Source: Streptomyces parvus
Lineage (GTDB): Bacteria > Actinomycetota > Actinomycetes > Streptomycetales > Streptomycetaceae
Direction of reading: 5' to 3'
Assembly (NCBI RefSeq): GCF_014648875.1
Contig: NZ_BMRY01000001.1
Span: 293,304 to 357,303 of the forward strand
Length of the DNA stretch: 64,000 nucleotides
In this document: positions 41,368 through 50,633 of the stretch, in pieces
Position numbering within the stretch: position 1 is the stretch's first letter
Layout: each line of letters starts with the position of its first letter
Notes under the pieces: model-generated
Database searches by the model: none
Told to the model about the DNA's origin: nothing
What the model saw: the letters and a program-made list of their open reading frames with translations, nothing else
Position numbers and translations under genes: made by a program

Positions 41368-42897
41368 TCAGGACTTCGTGCCCGTCAGCGCTTCCGCTGC
41401 TGCCTGACCGCAGACCCTTGCCGCGCCGTGGGTGGCGACATAAAGCGCGCCCCTCGGGTCCGACTGGGGCAGGCCCATCTCGACCACGACCGTGTCCGGG
41501 CGGGCCGCCAGCAGGGCGTCGAGCGCCGCGCCCATCCAGGCGTGCCGGTGCTCGTCGCGGACCACGGCGACGACGCGCCGCTCCCCCGCCGCTGCCAGGA
41601 TCGTGTCCACCGCACCGGTGGTCCCGGCCGTGTAGGTGTCCGTGCCCGTGCCGGGCAGGATCCGCTCCAGCTCGGCGGCGATGCCCCACGGGGTCTCGTC
41701 GCCGACCGCGATGTTCGCCTCCGCGCCGAACGAGGCCACGTACGCCGCCTCGGTCAGGCGGTCGCCGGAACCGGTCACCCGGACCGCGCGGCGGGCGGCT
41801 ATCAGGCCGATGTCGGAGCTGACTCCGGTGCCGGGCGCGGTCCCCTCCTGCACTGCCGCGCCCGACTCCCGGATGTCCCCCCGAACCCTCTGCGTCCAGG
41901 ACGCCAGGGCTCGTACACGGGCGGCCGCGTCGGCGAGCCGCTCCTCGGTCAGTTCCCCGCTGCGCACGGCCGCGACGAGGGCGTCGCGCAGCCGCAGCAC
42001 CGTCTCCTCGTCGGCCAGGCCGCCGCCCACACAGATGGCGTCGGCGCCCGCCGCGAGGGCGAGGACGGACCCGCGCTCGATGCCGTACGCACCGGCGATG
42101 GCGTCCATCTCCACGGCGTCCGTGACGATCAGGCCGTCGTAGCCCAGCTCCTGGCGCAGCAGACCGGTGAGGATCTGCGGGCTCAGGGTCGCCGGGCGGT
42201 CCGGATCGAGTGCGGGAAGCAGGATATGCGCGCTCATCACCGATTTGGAACCCGCGGCGATGGCCGCCCGGAAGGGCACCAGCTCACGGGCGTGCAAGGT
42301 GTCGAGGTCCACATCGATGCGGGGCATCGCGAGGTGCGAGTCGACCGCGGTGTCGCCGTGTCCGGGGAAGTGCTTGGTGCAGGCGGCGACGCCGGCGGCC
42401 TGGAGCCCCTCGATGTACGCGGCGGTGTGCCGGGCGGCGAGCCGGGTGTCGGCGCCGAAGGAGCGTACGCCGATGACCGGGTTGTCCGGGTTGGAGTTGA
42501 CGTCGGCGGACGGCGCCCAGTTGAGGTTGACGCCGCACTCGGCGAGCCGGCGGCCGAGCTCCTGGGCCACGGCCCGGGTCAGGTGGACGTCGTCCACCGT
42601 GCCGAGGGCGAAGTTGCCGGGGAACGAGGAGCCGTGCGTGACCTCCAGGCGGGTCACGTCGCCGCCCTCCTCGTCGATGGCGACGAGGACGTCGTCCCGT
42701 TCGGCGCGCAGCCGCTCGGTGAGGGCGGTGAGCTGCTCGGGCGAGGTGATGTTGCGGCCGAACAGGCCCACGGAGGCGAGGCCCTCACCGACGCGGCGCA
42801 GCAGCCAGTCCGGTGCGGTGGTTCCGGTGAATCCGGGCTGGAGCACGGCGAGCGCGTCGCGCGTCACCGTGTCCGTGGTGGAGACGAGGGTGGTCAT
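41368..42897 (-). CDS. dasD: Beta-N-acetylhexosaminidase, GH3 family (DasD)
   Basis: Glycoside hydrolase family 3 enzyme of 509 residues, NagZ-like. KHFPGHGDTAVDSH is the diagnostic His-Asp loop and LIVTDAVEMDAIAG holds the catalytic Asp nucleophile. No signal peptide is evident, so it likely hydrolyses imported chitobiose in the cytoplasm to GlcNAc. It follows dasC with a 9-bp gap as fourth gene of dasABCD. In S. coelicolor dasD is the equivalent gene. Confidence 0.93.
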   Translation of the reverse strand: MTTLVSTTDTVTRDALAVLQPGFTGTTAPDWLLRRVGEGLASVGLFGRNITSPEQLTALTERLRAERDDVLVAIDEEGGDVTRLEVTHGSSFPGNFALGTVDDVHLTRAVAQELGRRLAECGVNLNWAPSADVNSNPDNPVIGVRSFGADTRLAARHTAAYIEGLQAAGVAACTKHFPGHGDTAVDSHLAMPRIDVDLDTLHARELVPFRAAIAAGSKSVMSAHILLPALDPDRPATLSPQILTGLLRQELGYDGLIVTDAVEMDAIAGAYGIERGSVLALAAGADAICVGGGLADEETVLRLRDALVAAVRSGELTEERLADAAARVRALASWTQRVRGDIRESGAAVQEGTAPGTGVSSDIGLIAARRAVRVTGSGDRLTEAAYVASFGAEANIAVGDETPWGIAAELERILPGTGTDTYTAGTTGAVDTILAAAGERRVVAVVRDEHRHAWMGAALDALLAARPDTVVVEMGLPQSDPRGALYVATHGAARVCGQAAAEALTGTKS

Positions 42898-42906
42898 GGG
42901 CCCGCA

Positions 42907-43770
42907 CTATCCCTTCACGGCGCCGGAAGTCAGGCCTGCGGCCATCTTCTTCTGGATGATCATGAAGAACACGACGACGGGGATGGCGATCATGGTCGAT
43001 GCGGCCATGAGGGCTCCGTAGTCCGTTCCGCGCTCGGTCGTGAACGTCATCAGCCAGACGTTCAGCGTGTACTTGGAGTTGTCGTTGATCAGGATGTACG
43101 CGAAGAGGTACTCGTTCCACGCGTTCACCAGGGCGAAGATCGACGCGGCGGCGAGCCCGGGGGCGAGCAGCGGGAAGATCACCCGGCGGAAGGCCTGGAA
43201 GCGGGTGCAGCCGTCCACCATCGCGGACTCCTCCAGCTCCACCGGGATGTTCACGACGAAGCCGCGGATCATGATGGTGGCGAAGGGCAGCGTGGAGACG
43301 AGGTAGACGACGATCAGGCCCCAGTACTCGTCGATCCCGCCCATCGCGTTGAGCTGGGCGTAGATGGGGATGAGCATCGCGGTCGGCGGCAGCATCTGGA
43401 CCAGGATCATGATCAGGACCAGGGCCTTGCGGCCGAAGAACCGGAACCGGCCGATCGCCAAGGCCGCCAGCGTCGCGATGATCATGCCGCCGACCACCGC
43501 GGTGACCGCGACGATCAGGCTGGACTGGATGGCCGTGCCGAAGTTCGGCTGCTCGGTGGCCCGGACGAAGTTGTCGAAGGTGATCGACGTGGGCCAGAGC
43601 GTCTGGTCGTAGCTGCGGATCTCCCGGTTGGGCCGCAGGGCGCTGATGACCAGCCAGTAGACCGGGAAGACCATGACCAGGGCGATGCCGAGGCCGAGGA
43701 TGTCGAGGTGGAGCCGGCTCTTCTTGCGGTCGGGCCGCAGCGCCTGTGTCGTCTGGGTCGTGCTGCTCAT
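42907..43770 (-). CDS. dasC: Chitobiose ABC transporter permease DasC
   Basis: Inner-membrane permease of 287 residues with six helices. The EAA loop is ELEESAMVDGCTRFQAFRRV, which contacts the shared ATPase MsiK (not encoded here). It begins MSSTTQTTQALRPDRKK and overlaps dasB by ATGA. With DasA and DasB it imports N,N'-diacetylchitobiose. Confidence 0.93.
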   Translation of the reverse strand: MSSTTQTTQALRPDRKKSRLHLDILGLGIALVMVFPVYWLVISALRPNREIRSYDQTLWPTSITFDNFVRATEQPNFGTAIQSSLIVAVTAVVGGMIIATLAALAIGRFRFFGRKALVLIMILVQMLPPTAMLIPIYAQLNAMGGIDEYWGLIVVYLVSTLPFATIMIRGFVVNIPVELEESAMVDGCTRFQAFRRVIFPLLAPGLAAASIFALVNAWNEYLFAYILINDNSKYTLNVWLMTFTTERGTDYGALMAASTMIAIPVVVFFMIIQKKMAAGLTSGAVKG

Positions 43771-44774
43771 TCGACCTCTCCCGTCTTCATGAGCTGGCGC
43801 AGGTAGTACACGGCCACGCCGGACAGCAGCAGCACCGTGATGAGGGCGATCGCGGTGCCCTGGCTGAAGGAGGTGGACTCGAACGCCTTGGAGTAGGAGT
43901 AGAGGCCGAGGGTCTCGTACTCCGGCTCGGGCTTGTTGCCGCGCAGCAGCCAGATCTGGCCGAAGACGTTGAAGTCCCAGATCACCGAGAGGGTGGCGAC
44001 CATGGTGAAGACCGGCTTGATGACCGGCCAGGTGACGAACTTGTAGATGCCGTAGGCACTGGCGCCGTCGAGGGCGGCGGCCTCCTCCAGTTCCTTGGGG
44101 ACCTGGGTGAGGGCGGCGTACAGGGTGACGACGACGAACGGGATGGCGCCCCAGACGACCAGCAGCGTGATGATGCCGAAGCCCTGGACGGGGTTGAGGT
44201 ACCAGTTGTGTCCGAGCCAGTCCTCGCCGACGACCTTGGCGATCAGGGTGTTGATCAGGCCGTAGTCGGAGTCGGCCATGAAGCGGAAGATCGAGGCGGC
44301 GACCATCAGCGGCATGGACCAGGCGGCGATGAGGCAGGCGGTGAGCACCAGCCGGACCCAGGTGGAGAGCCTGCGCATGAGCAGGGCGACCAGCAGCCCG
44401 ATGCCCATGGTGAGCACGACGCAGATGGCCATGAAGACGACCGTGCGGAAGGTGACCCACCAGAACTCGGAGTCGCCGAGGATGTTCGTGAACTGCTCGA
44501 AGCCGACCCAGGGGGCCGGCTCTCCCGACCACAGCTCGCGGCGGCCCATGTCCTGGAAGGACATGACGACCGTCTTGCCGAGGGGGTAGAGGTAGACGGC
44601 GGCGATCGCCACGATCGCCGGGAGGATCAGGAAGTAGGGGAGGAGTTCACCCTTCTTCCGCTTCCTCTTCTGCACCCGGGGCGCATCGTCGTCGTGGGAC
44701 GACTTCCCGATCGCCTGCGGGTCGGGGGGTACGGGGACCGGCGGCCCGGCGGCCTTGGTATCAGCGGCAGACAC
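43767..44774 (-). CDS. dasB: Chitobiose ABC transporter permease DasB
   Basis: Permease of 335 residues. A basic cytoplasmic N-terminus (~50 residues, with QKRKRKKGELLPY) precedes six helices; the EAA loop is ELEEAAALDGASAYGIYKFV. It overlaps dasC by four bases. A strong hairpin in the 115-bp gap after dasA probably lowers its expression relative to the binding protein. Confidence 0.93.
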   Translation of the reverse strand: MSAADTKAAGPPVPVPPDPQAIGKSSHDDDAPRVQKRKRKKGELLPYFLILPAIVAIAAVYLYPLGKTVVMSFQDMGRRELWSGEPAPWVGFEQFTNILGDSEFWWVTFRTVVFMAICVVLTMGIGLLVALLMRRLSTWVRLVLTACLIAAWSMPLMVAASIFRFMADSDYGLINTLIAKVVGEDWLGHNWYLNPVQGFGIITLLVVWGAIPFVVVTLYAALTQVPKELEEAAALDGASAYGIYKFVTWPVIKPVFTMVATLSVIWDFNVFGQIWLLRGNKPEPEYETLGLYSYSKAFESTSFSQGTAIALITVLLLSGVAVYYLRQLMKTGEVE

Positions 44775-44842
44775 GTGGCTGACCTTCCATCGCGGGTCCG
44801 GGGCGGACCCCGGAATTCACGGCATGCATTTGCGGGAAAGGA

Positions 44843-44874
44843 GCGGGGGCCCGGCACAGGTGCCGGGCCCCCGC
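44843..44874 (-). terminator. Hairpin between dasA and dasB
   Basis: GCGGGGGCCCGGCAC and its exact complement GTGCCGGGCCCCCGC are separated by two bases. Intercistronic, 15 bp past the dasA stop: a transcript-stabilising or attenuating hairpin that fits higher expression of the binding protein. Confidence 0.8.
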
Positions 44875-44889
44875 CTGGCGATCGGAAGG

Positions 44890-46188
44890 TCAGGATTCCT
44901 TGTTGATCAGCTCGTTGATCTTCTCGTCGGCCTTCTTGCTGGCGTCGGCGACGGAGGCACCCTTGACGATCTCCAGGAGCATGTTCTGGAGGATCTCCTC
45001 CTTCTCCACGGAGGCCCAGCCCGGCGCGATCGGCGTGAACCAGGCGTCCGGCACCGCGTTGGCGATGGCGGCGGTCTCCGGCTTGGCCTTCAGCGGCTCA
45101 AGCTGCTTCTCGTTGTTGGGGAGGATGTTCTTCGACGCGAGGACCTCCATGGACTTCGCGTTGGTGAAGAGGGAGATCCACTCCTCGCCGAGGTCCTGGA
45201 CCTTGGACTTGGAGATGGTCGCGAGGTCCGAGCCGCCGATGAAGGACGGGAGGGCCTTGCCCTCGGGGCCGGGCATACCGGCCGTGGCGATCTTGCCCTC
45301 GAGCTTCGGGTTGCCGTTCTCGCCGGTGGTGACGCTGCCGGCCTCCCAGGCCTGGCCGTAGATGACCGCGGCCTTCTCGTTGGCCATGACGTTGGCGTGG
45401 TCCTGCTCGTCCTTCGTCACGTCGGCCTTGTTGTACTTCTTGACCAGGTCGACGAAGTGCTGGAGGCCCTTCTGCGCCTCGGGGGTGGAGAGCGCGGCCT
45501 TCCACTCCTTGCTGCCCTCGTCGTACGTTGCTATCTGGCCACCGTAGGCGGCGACGTACGACATCGCGGCGTACCAGTAACGGCCCGGGAAGTAGAGGGA
45601 GGAGGCGCGCTTGTCCTTCTTGCCCAGCTCGGCGTCGACCTTGTCCATCGCGGCGAGGAACTCGTCCTCGGTCTGCGGGAGGGCGTCGCTGCCGGTGCCG
45701 GCCTTCAGCATGTCCTTGTTGTACACGGCGAGACGGGCGCTCGCGTAGTAAGGAACGCAGTAGGTCTTGCCCTCGAAGGAGCACGTGTCCTTCAGACCCT
45801 TGATCCAGGTGTCCGAGTTCTCGTACTTCTTGGGGTCGATTTCTCCGAGCGCACCATTGAGGATGTACTGCATCGTCTCGGTGTTGCCGAGTTCGACAAC
45901 GTCCGGGAATTTGTCGCCACCGAGGGAGGTGTCCAGCTTCTTGACCTTGTCGGCCCACTGCTGGTACTGAACCTTGACCGTGACGCCCGGGTACTTCTTG
46001 TTGAACTCGGCGTTGACGTCCTTGACCAGCTCAGGCCAGGTGGACTGGGCCTCACCCATGAGCCAGACGGTCAGGGTTTCCTTGCGGTCCTTCGGGTCGG
46101 CGGACGAATTCTTGTCGTCCGAACCACACGCCGCGACCGAAACCAACATACCCGCGACACCGATCGCCGCGATGAGCTTGCGCTTCAC
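44890..46188 (-). CDS. dasA: Chitobiose-binding lipoprotein DasA
   Basis: Extracellular solute-binding lipoprotein of 432 residues. A signal peptide ends at the lipobox VSVAAC (lipidated C21). The mature type 1 fold has ELVKDVNAEFNKKYPGVTVK and GEAQSTWPEL near the N terminus. DasA binds chitobiose and delivers it to DasBC. Two dre sites 80-125 bp upstream mark DasR control. Loss of dasA in S. coelicolor affects development, which makes this a developmental as well as nutritional locus. Confidence 0.95.
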   Translation of the reverse strand: MKRKLIAAIGVAGMLVSVAACGSDDKNSSADPKDRKETLTVWLMGEAQSTWPELVKDVNAEFNKKYPGVTVKVQYQQWADKVKKLDTSLGGDKFPDVVELGNTETMQYILNGALGEIDPKKYENSDTWIKGLKDTCSFEGKTYCVPYYASARLAVYNKDMLKAGTGSDALPQTEDEFLAAMDKVDAELGKKDKRASSLYFPGRYWYAAMSYVAAYGGQIATYDEGSKEWKAALSTPEAQKGLQHFVDLVKKYNKADVTKDEQDHANVMANEKAAVIYGQAWEAGSVTTGENGNPKLEGKIATAGMPGPEGKALPSFIGGSDLATISKSKVQDLGEEWISLFTNAKSMEVLASKNILPNNEKQLEPLKAKPETAAIANAVPDAWFTPIAPGWASVEKEEILQNMLLEIVKGASVADASKKADEKINELINKES

Positions 46189-46270
46189 GTCAAACCCTCC
46201 TCAGGGATGCTGCAACCCCACCCACCGCGAAGACATTCGACGAGTTCTGCTGGGGCTGGACCTGGTCTTT

Positions 46271-46286
46271 AATGGTTTAGACCAGT
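46271..46286. promoter_or_regulatory. dre site 1 upstream of dasA
   Basis: AATGGTTTAGACCAGT: near-palindromic TGGTTTAGACCA core, 83 bp before dasA in the dasA-dasR intergenic region. Confidence 0.85.
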
Positions 46287-46294
46287 ACCGGGAG

Positions 46295-46310
46295 CTTGGC
46301 CTAGACCTTT
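46295..46310. promoter_or_regulatory. dre site 2 upstream of dasA
   Basis: CTTGGCCTAGACCTTT: second DasR-type site, centred 24 bp from the first. Paired sites should strengthen repression and may serve dasR autoregulation too. Confidence 0.75.
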
Positions 46311-46431
46311 AGGGGTGTCAAGGGTGTATAAGAAGTGCACTCGCGTCCGTTATAGGACCGACACCTAAGGGAGGGCGACGACCCGTGACCGGACCGTGCC
46401 ACCATGTGAGCCGCGACAGACGGAGGAGCCG

Positions 46432-47232
46432 GTGACGGCAGCAACGCAAGCGTCGGGAAGGCGGGCCATGAGTGCCGACGGGGGCAGTACGGGGAGCGAG
46501 ACCGGTACGGGTACGCGCACGGCGCGCGTACCGAAGTACTACCGGCTCAAGCGGCATCTCCTCGACATGACGGACACCCTGCCGCCGGGCACCCCTGTGC
46601 CGCCCGAACGCACCCTGGCCGCCGAGTTCGACACCTCGCGCACCACCGTGCGCCAGGCCCTCCAGGAACTGGTCGTCGAGGGCCGGCTGGAACGCATCCA
46701 GGGCAAGGGCACCTTCGTCGCCAAGCCGAAGGTCTCCCAGGCCCTCCAGCTCACCTCGTACACCGAGGACATGCGCGCCCAGGGGCTGGAACCGACGTCC
46801 CAACTGCTGGACATCGGCTACGTCACGGCGGACGACACCCTCGCCGGTCTGCTGGACATCTCGACGGGCGGCAGGGTGCTGCGCATCGAGCGGCTCCGGC
46901 TCGCCAGCGGGGAGCCGATGGCGATCGAGACCACACACCTTTCGGCCAAACGCTTCCCTGCGCTGCGCCGTTCGCTGGTGAAGTACACCTCGCTCTACAC
47001 CGCACTCGCCGAGGTGTACGACGTCCGTCTCGCCGAGGCGGAGGAGACCATCGAGACCTCGCTCGCCACGCCCCGGGAAGCGGGGCTGCTGGGCACCGAC
47101 GTGGGTCTGCCGATGCTCATGCTGTCCCGCCATTCGGTGGACGGCCAGGGCGAACCGGTGGAGTGGGTGCGCTCGGTGTACCGGGGCGACCGCTACAAGT
47201 TCGTGGCGCGCCTCAAGCGCCCGACGGACTGA
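46432..47232 (+). CDS. dasR: GntR/HutC family regulator DasR
   Basis: Global GlcNAc-responsive repressor of 266 residues. The winged helix (~residues 30-100) is [14 protein letters not shown] with [20 protein letters not shown], and the UTRA effector domain ( ~115-255) has [20 protein letters not shown]. Glucosamine-6-phosphate releases it from dre sites; it controls chitin use, GlcNAc uptake, development and antibiotics. GTG 46432 is preferred because GGAGGAGCCG lies just before it. Divergent from dasA. Confidence 0.96.
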   Translation: MTAATQASGRRAMSADGGSTGSETGTGTRTARVPKYYRLKRHLLDMTDTLPPGTPVPPERTLAAEFDTSRTTVRQALQELVVEGRLERIQGKGTFVAKPKVSQALQLTSYTEDMRAQGLEPTSQLLDIGYVTADDTLAGLLDISTGGRVLRIERLRLASGEPMAIETTHLSAKRFPALRRSLVKYTSLYTALAEVYDVRLAEAEETIETSLATPREAGLLGTDVGLPMLMLSRHSVDGQGEPVEWVRSVYRGDRYKFVARLKRPTD

Positions 47233-47261
47233 GAGCCGCAGCCTCCGGCACGACGGACACA

Positions 47262-47305
47262 GGGCGGTGGCCCGGGGATCGTTTCCCCGGGCCACCGCCC
47301 TTTTT
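47262..47305 (+). terminator. dasR terminator
   Basis: GGGCGGTGGCCCGGGG pairs perfectly with CCCCGGGCCACCGCCC across a 7-nt loop, followed by TTTTT: a classic rho-independent terminator, unusually complete for Streptomyces. Confidence 0.92.
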
Positions 47306-47372
47306 CGGTCACGCCAGGGCGTGTATCGAAAGTCCCGCCCGCCCCGCGACGCCTGGCACGCCCTCGGGAGCG

Positions 47373-48383
47373 TCAGCGCAGCTCGGGGTCCATCTCGATC
47401 ACGCTGTACGGGTACGGGAGCGTCTGGTCGCTCGCCGTGGTGAGCAGGTCCGCGTCTGCCGGGTCCAGGTCCAGGTCGGCTGCGCCCAGGTTGGTCTCCA
47501 GCTGCTCCAGGGTGCGCGCGCCCACGATGGGCGCGGTGACGCCGGGCCGGCCGAGCAGCCAGGCGAGGGCCAGCACCGGCACCGCCAGGCCCGTGCGTCC
47601 CGCGACCTCGTGCAGGGCGTCCAGCACCCGCCAGGTGCGCTCGTCGCCCTCGTACGCGCTCCAGGACTCGCCCCAGCCGAGCCGCTCGGCGGTCTCCACG
47701 CGGGTGCCCGTGGGCGGCCGTTCCGCGCCGCGCCGGATCGCGCCGCTCAGCCAGCCGCCGCGCAGCGGGCTCCACGGGATGACGCCGAGGCCCTCGTTGC
47801 GGCTGACCTCCAGCAGTTCCCACTCGGCGGAGCGGTCCAGCAGGTTGTAGAGCGGCTGGAGGGCGGTGAAGGGCTCCCAGCCGTTCGCACGGCTGAGGTC
47901 GACGGCCTTCTGGAGCTGCCAGCCGGAGAAGTTGCTGGCCCCGATGTAGCGCACCTTGCCGGAGGTGACCAGGGCGTCCAGCGTCGCCAGGGTCTCCTCC
48001 AGCGGGGTGCCGGGGTCCCAGGCGTGCACCTGGTAGAGGTCGATGTGGTCGGTGCCGAGCCGGCGCAGGCTCGACTCGACCCCGGCGATCAGGTGGTTGC
48101 GGCCCAGGCCGCGGTCGTTCTGGCCTTCCCCGGTGCCGTACCGGACCTTGGTGGCGATCACCACGTCGTCGCGGCGCTGTCTCTTCAGCCAGCGGCCGAG
48201 GATCTCCTCGGAGGCTCCGGCGGAGTAGATGTCGGCGGTGTCCACGAAGGTGCCGCCCGCCTCGGTGAAGCGGTCCAGCAGGGCGTGGCTGGTGGTCTCG
48301 TCGGCCTCACGGCCGAACGTCATGGCGCCCAGGCAGAGTTCACTGACCCGCAGGCCGGTCTTGCCGAGGTAGCGGTAACGCAT
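47373..48383 (-). CDS. Aldo/keto reductase
   Basis: NADPH-dependent AKR of 336 residues. The catalytic tetrad is visible: D and Y in [12 protein letters not shown] in [10 protein letters not shown] and H in LYQVHAWD. The C-terminal [15 protein letters not shown] is the cofactor clamp region. ATG 48383 lies after GAAGGA; its first 44 bp overlap the 3' end of the upstream EEP gene, so it is the last gene of the overlapping cluster. Substrate unknown. Confidence 0.9.
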   Translation of the reverse strand: MRYRYLGKTGLRVSELCLGAMTFGREADETTSHALLDRFTEAGGTFVDTADIYSAGASEEILGRWLKRQRRDDVVIATKVRYGTGEGQNDRGLGRNHLIAGVESSLRRLGTDHIDLYQVHAWDPGTPLEETLATLDALVTSGKVRYIGASNFSGWQLQKAVDLSRANGWEPFTALQPLYNLLDRSAEWELLEVSRNEGLGVIPWSPLRGGWLSGAIRRGAERPPTGTRVETAERLGWGESWSAYEGDERTWRVLDALHEVAGRTGLAVPVLALAWLLGRPGVTAPIVGARTLEQLETNLGAADLDLDPADADLLTTASDQTLPYPYSVIEMDPELR

Positions 48384-49470
48384 GGTGGGTTCCTTCGTCG
48401 TGGTGGTGGACACGGAGGCCGGCCGGGGGCCGTTCGTCCGGTTCGGCGAGCGACACGGACACCTCCTGGACGCAGTGGTCGGACAGCCCGCGCGGATCGC
48501 GGAAGCGGTAGGTGTGGACGCGGGCGCCCGGTGTGCTGAGCACCCAGTCCAGCCGCCACCAGCGCAGACCCGGGCGAGGCTGCCAGGAGACGGGGCAGAG
48601 CTTCCCGGCCAGGGCGACGGCATCGGAGCCGAGGCGGGCGATGCGGCGGGCGTCCCCGATCGCGGCGGTGGTGTTGAAGTCCCCGGCGATCAGGGCCGGA
48701 TGGGGGCAGCCGGCGACGTCCGCGAGGAGTCCCCGGTACTCCTGCCGCCGGTCGGCGGCCCGGGAGCGGACCGCGCGGTAGAAGTCTGCGCGCAACGGGC
48801 TGATCAGCCGCAGCTGTACCGGGATGTGGACATTGAACATGGCGAGAATCCGACCGTCGCCGGGCATCTCCAGATCCACCCGCAGGGTCCGGCGGGCGGC
48901 CGTCTCGAGGGTCGCGGCGACCGGAAGGCGGGAGAGGGTGATCAGGCCGCGGGCGATGACGGCCTCGTGACCGGGGAAGGCCGCGCGCAGCCGCCGCTCG
49001 TCGTCGATCAGCCGGTAGGTGCCGTTGAACCGGTCGTGGTGGTACTCCTGGAGGAGGTAGACGTCGGCGTCGAGCTCGCGCAGGAAGGCGTAGAACGGCT
49101 CGGGGTCGGTGCTCTGGCACCAGTGCTGGGTGTTCCAGGAGACGACGCGCACGGCCCCGTCCGGCGGCGGGCGGCGTGCTCCCCGGACCAGTGCGCCGGG
49201 CACCAGACCGGACTGCCGGGCCCCCAGCAGCAGAGCCGCGGCCGCCACCGCTCCGGCCGCGAGGTCCCCCGTCGCCCCGGCGAGCACCAGGAGCAGGGCA
49301 GGGACCGCGACGAAGAGGGGCGGCGGCAGCAGCGAGGGCAGCAGCCAGAACCACCAGCGGCCGTTGAGGGCGAGGTGGGCGGCGAGGAATCCGGCCCAGG
49401 CGGCCGCCGCCCACAGGGGCCATCCCCCGGCACCGACGGCCGCGGCGGCCAGGGGTTCCGACTCCGTCAC
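48340..49470 (-). CDS. Membrane-anchored endonuclease/exonuclease/phosphatase-fold protein
   Basis: 376 residues. Three hydrophobic helices (residues ~10-85) precede an EEP domain with [39 protein letters not shown] and LSDHCVQEV, all metal/catalytic landmarks intact. Such proteins may act as phosphodiesterases on lipid- or glycan-phosphates at the membrane. It overlaps the GT4 gene by four bases. It is a paralogue of 50630-51802 in the same cluster. Confidence 0.87.
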   Translation of the reverse strand: MTESEPLAAAAVGAGGWPLWAAAAWAGFLAAHLALNGRWWFWLLPSLLPPPLFVAVPALLLVLAGATGDLAAGAVAAAALLLGARQSGLVPGALVRGARRPPPDGAVRVVSWNTQHWCQSTDPEPFYAFLRELDADVYLLQEYHHDRFNGTYRLIDDERRLRAAFPGHEAVIARGLITLSRLPVAATLETAARRTLRVDLEMPGDGRILAMFNVHIPVQLRLISPLRADFYRAVRSRAADRRQEYRGLLADVAGCPHPALIAGDFNTTAAIGDARRIARLGSDAVALAGKLCPVSWQPRPGLRWWRLDWVLSTPGARVHTYRFRDPRGLSDHCVQEVSVSLAEPDERPPAGLRVHHHDEGTHHALPLPRQDRPAGQ

Positions 49471-50633
49471 GCGCGGGCTCCCTGGGCCCCCCGGAGCGCC
49501 CCGGCCTCCCGGAACAGGGCGTCGTAGGCGTCCAGGCAGTGGTCCGTCCCGTACCGGGCGCGGGCGGCACGGCCGCCCTCGGCGCGGCGCTCCGGCGGGT
49601 AGGCGGCCACCTCGCGCAGGGCCGCGGCCAGGGCGTGGGCGTCGCCGGGCGGGAAGAGACGGCCGAAACCCGTCTCCGTCACCGGGACGCGCATCCCCGG
49701 GGCGTCGCTCGCGACCGAGGGGACGCCGAGCATCATCGCCTCCGCCTGCGAGATGCCGAAGGACTCCTCGGCCACGGACGGGAGGGCGAAGGCGTCCAGC
49801 GAGGCGTAGAAGCCCGCCACCTGCTCGTCGTGGAGGAAGCCGGTGAAGCGGATGCGGGGGTCGTCCCCGGCCCGGGTGCGCAGCGCCCCGACGACGCTGC
49901 CGCCGGCGACCTTGGAGTAGTCCCCCGCGATGAGCAGCCGGGCCTCGGGGTCCGGGAAGGTCCGGAAGGCGTCGACCAGGTGGTGCAGCCCCTTCTCCGG
50001 GGCGATCCGGCCGAGGAAGCCGAAGTGCGGGCCCGCCGTCTCGCGGAAGGCGGCGGGCGCGGGCTCGCGCTCCCGGCAGGGCGGGGCGATGGAGAGCAGA
50101 CGGCGCTCGCGCATCAGGGGCCAGTGGCGTGAATGCTCCGCGTGGTCCACGTTGTTGACGACGACGGCGGAGGAGCGGCGCAGCGCCCCGGCGACCGAGG
50201 CGTCGACCACCTTGACCTGGAGCGGGGCGAGCGCGCCGCCGGCCAGCCAGACGTCGTCGTGGTGGGTGGCGACGACCGGGGTGTCTCCGGCGAGCCGGGC
50301 GACGATCCCGGCCTCCAGCATCGGCAGATGGAGGTTGACGACCCGGGAGGCGCGGGCGATCCGTCCGGCGAGCGGGGCGAACGCGGGGCTGACCACACCC
50401 CGTCCGATGCGGGCGACGACCGGGGCGCGGAACACCTCCACGCCGTTCACGGTCTCCCGCGCGGGATGTCCGGGTTCGTGGCGGCAGGCGACGACGGCGA
50501 CCCGGCGGCCCCGCGCGGCCAGCCCTTCGGCGACCGTGCGCGCCACTTCGGTGAGCCCGCTGGTGTACGGGAGGTAGTAGGTGAGCACGATCGCCGCGTC
50601 GAAGCGGGGCGAGCGCGCGGAGCGCCGGGTCAT
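49467..50633 (-). CDS. Glycosyltransferase family 4
   Basis: GT-B glycosyltransferase of 388 residues. The N-domain has YTSGLTEVARTVAEGLAARG; the C-domain has FLGRIAPEKGLHHLVDAF and EESFGISQAEAMMLGVPSVA, the E-x7-E motif of retaining GT4 enzymes. It transfers a nucleotide-sugar residue to a lipid or glycan acceptor. It overlaps both neighbours by four bases. Confidence 0.92.
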   Translation of the reverse strand: MTRRSARSPRFDAAIVLTYYLPYTSGLTEVARTVAEGLAARGRRVAVVACRHEPGHPARETVNGVEVFRAPVVARIGRGVVSPAFAPLAGRIARASRVVNLHLPMLEAGIVARLAGDTPVVATHHDDVWLAGGALAPLQVKVVDASVAGALRRSSAVVVNNVDHAEHSRHWPLMRERRLLSIAPPCREREPAPAAFRETAGPHFGFLGRIAPEKGLHHLVDAFRTFPDPEARLLIAGDYSKVAGGSVVGALRTRAGDDPRIRFTGFLHDEQVAGFYASLDAFALPSVAEESFGISQAEAMMLGVPSVASDAPGMRVPVTETGFGRLFPPGDAHALAAALREVAAYPPERRAEGGRAARARYGTDHCLDAYDALFREAGALRGAQGARA

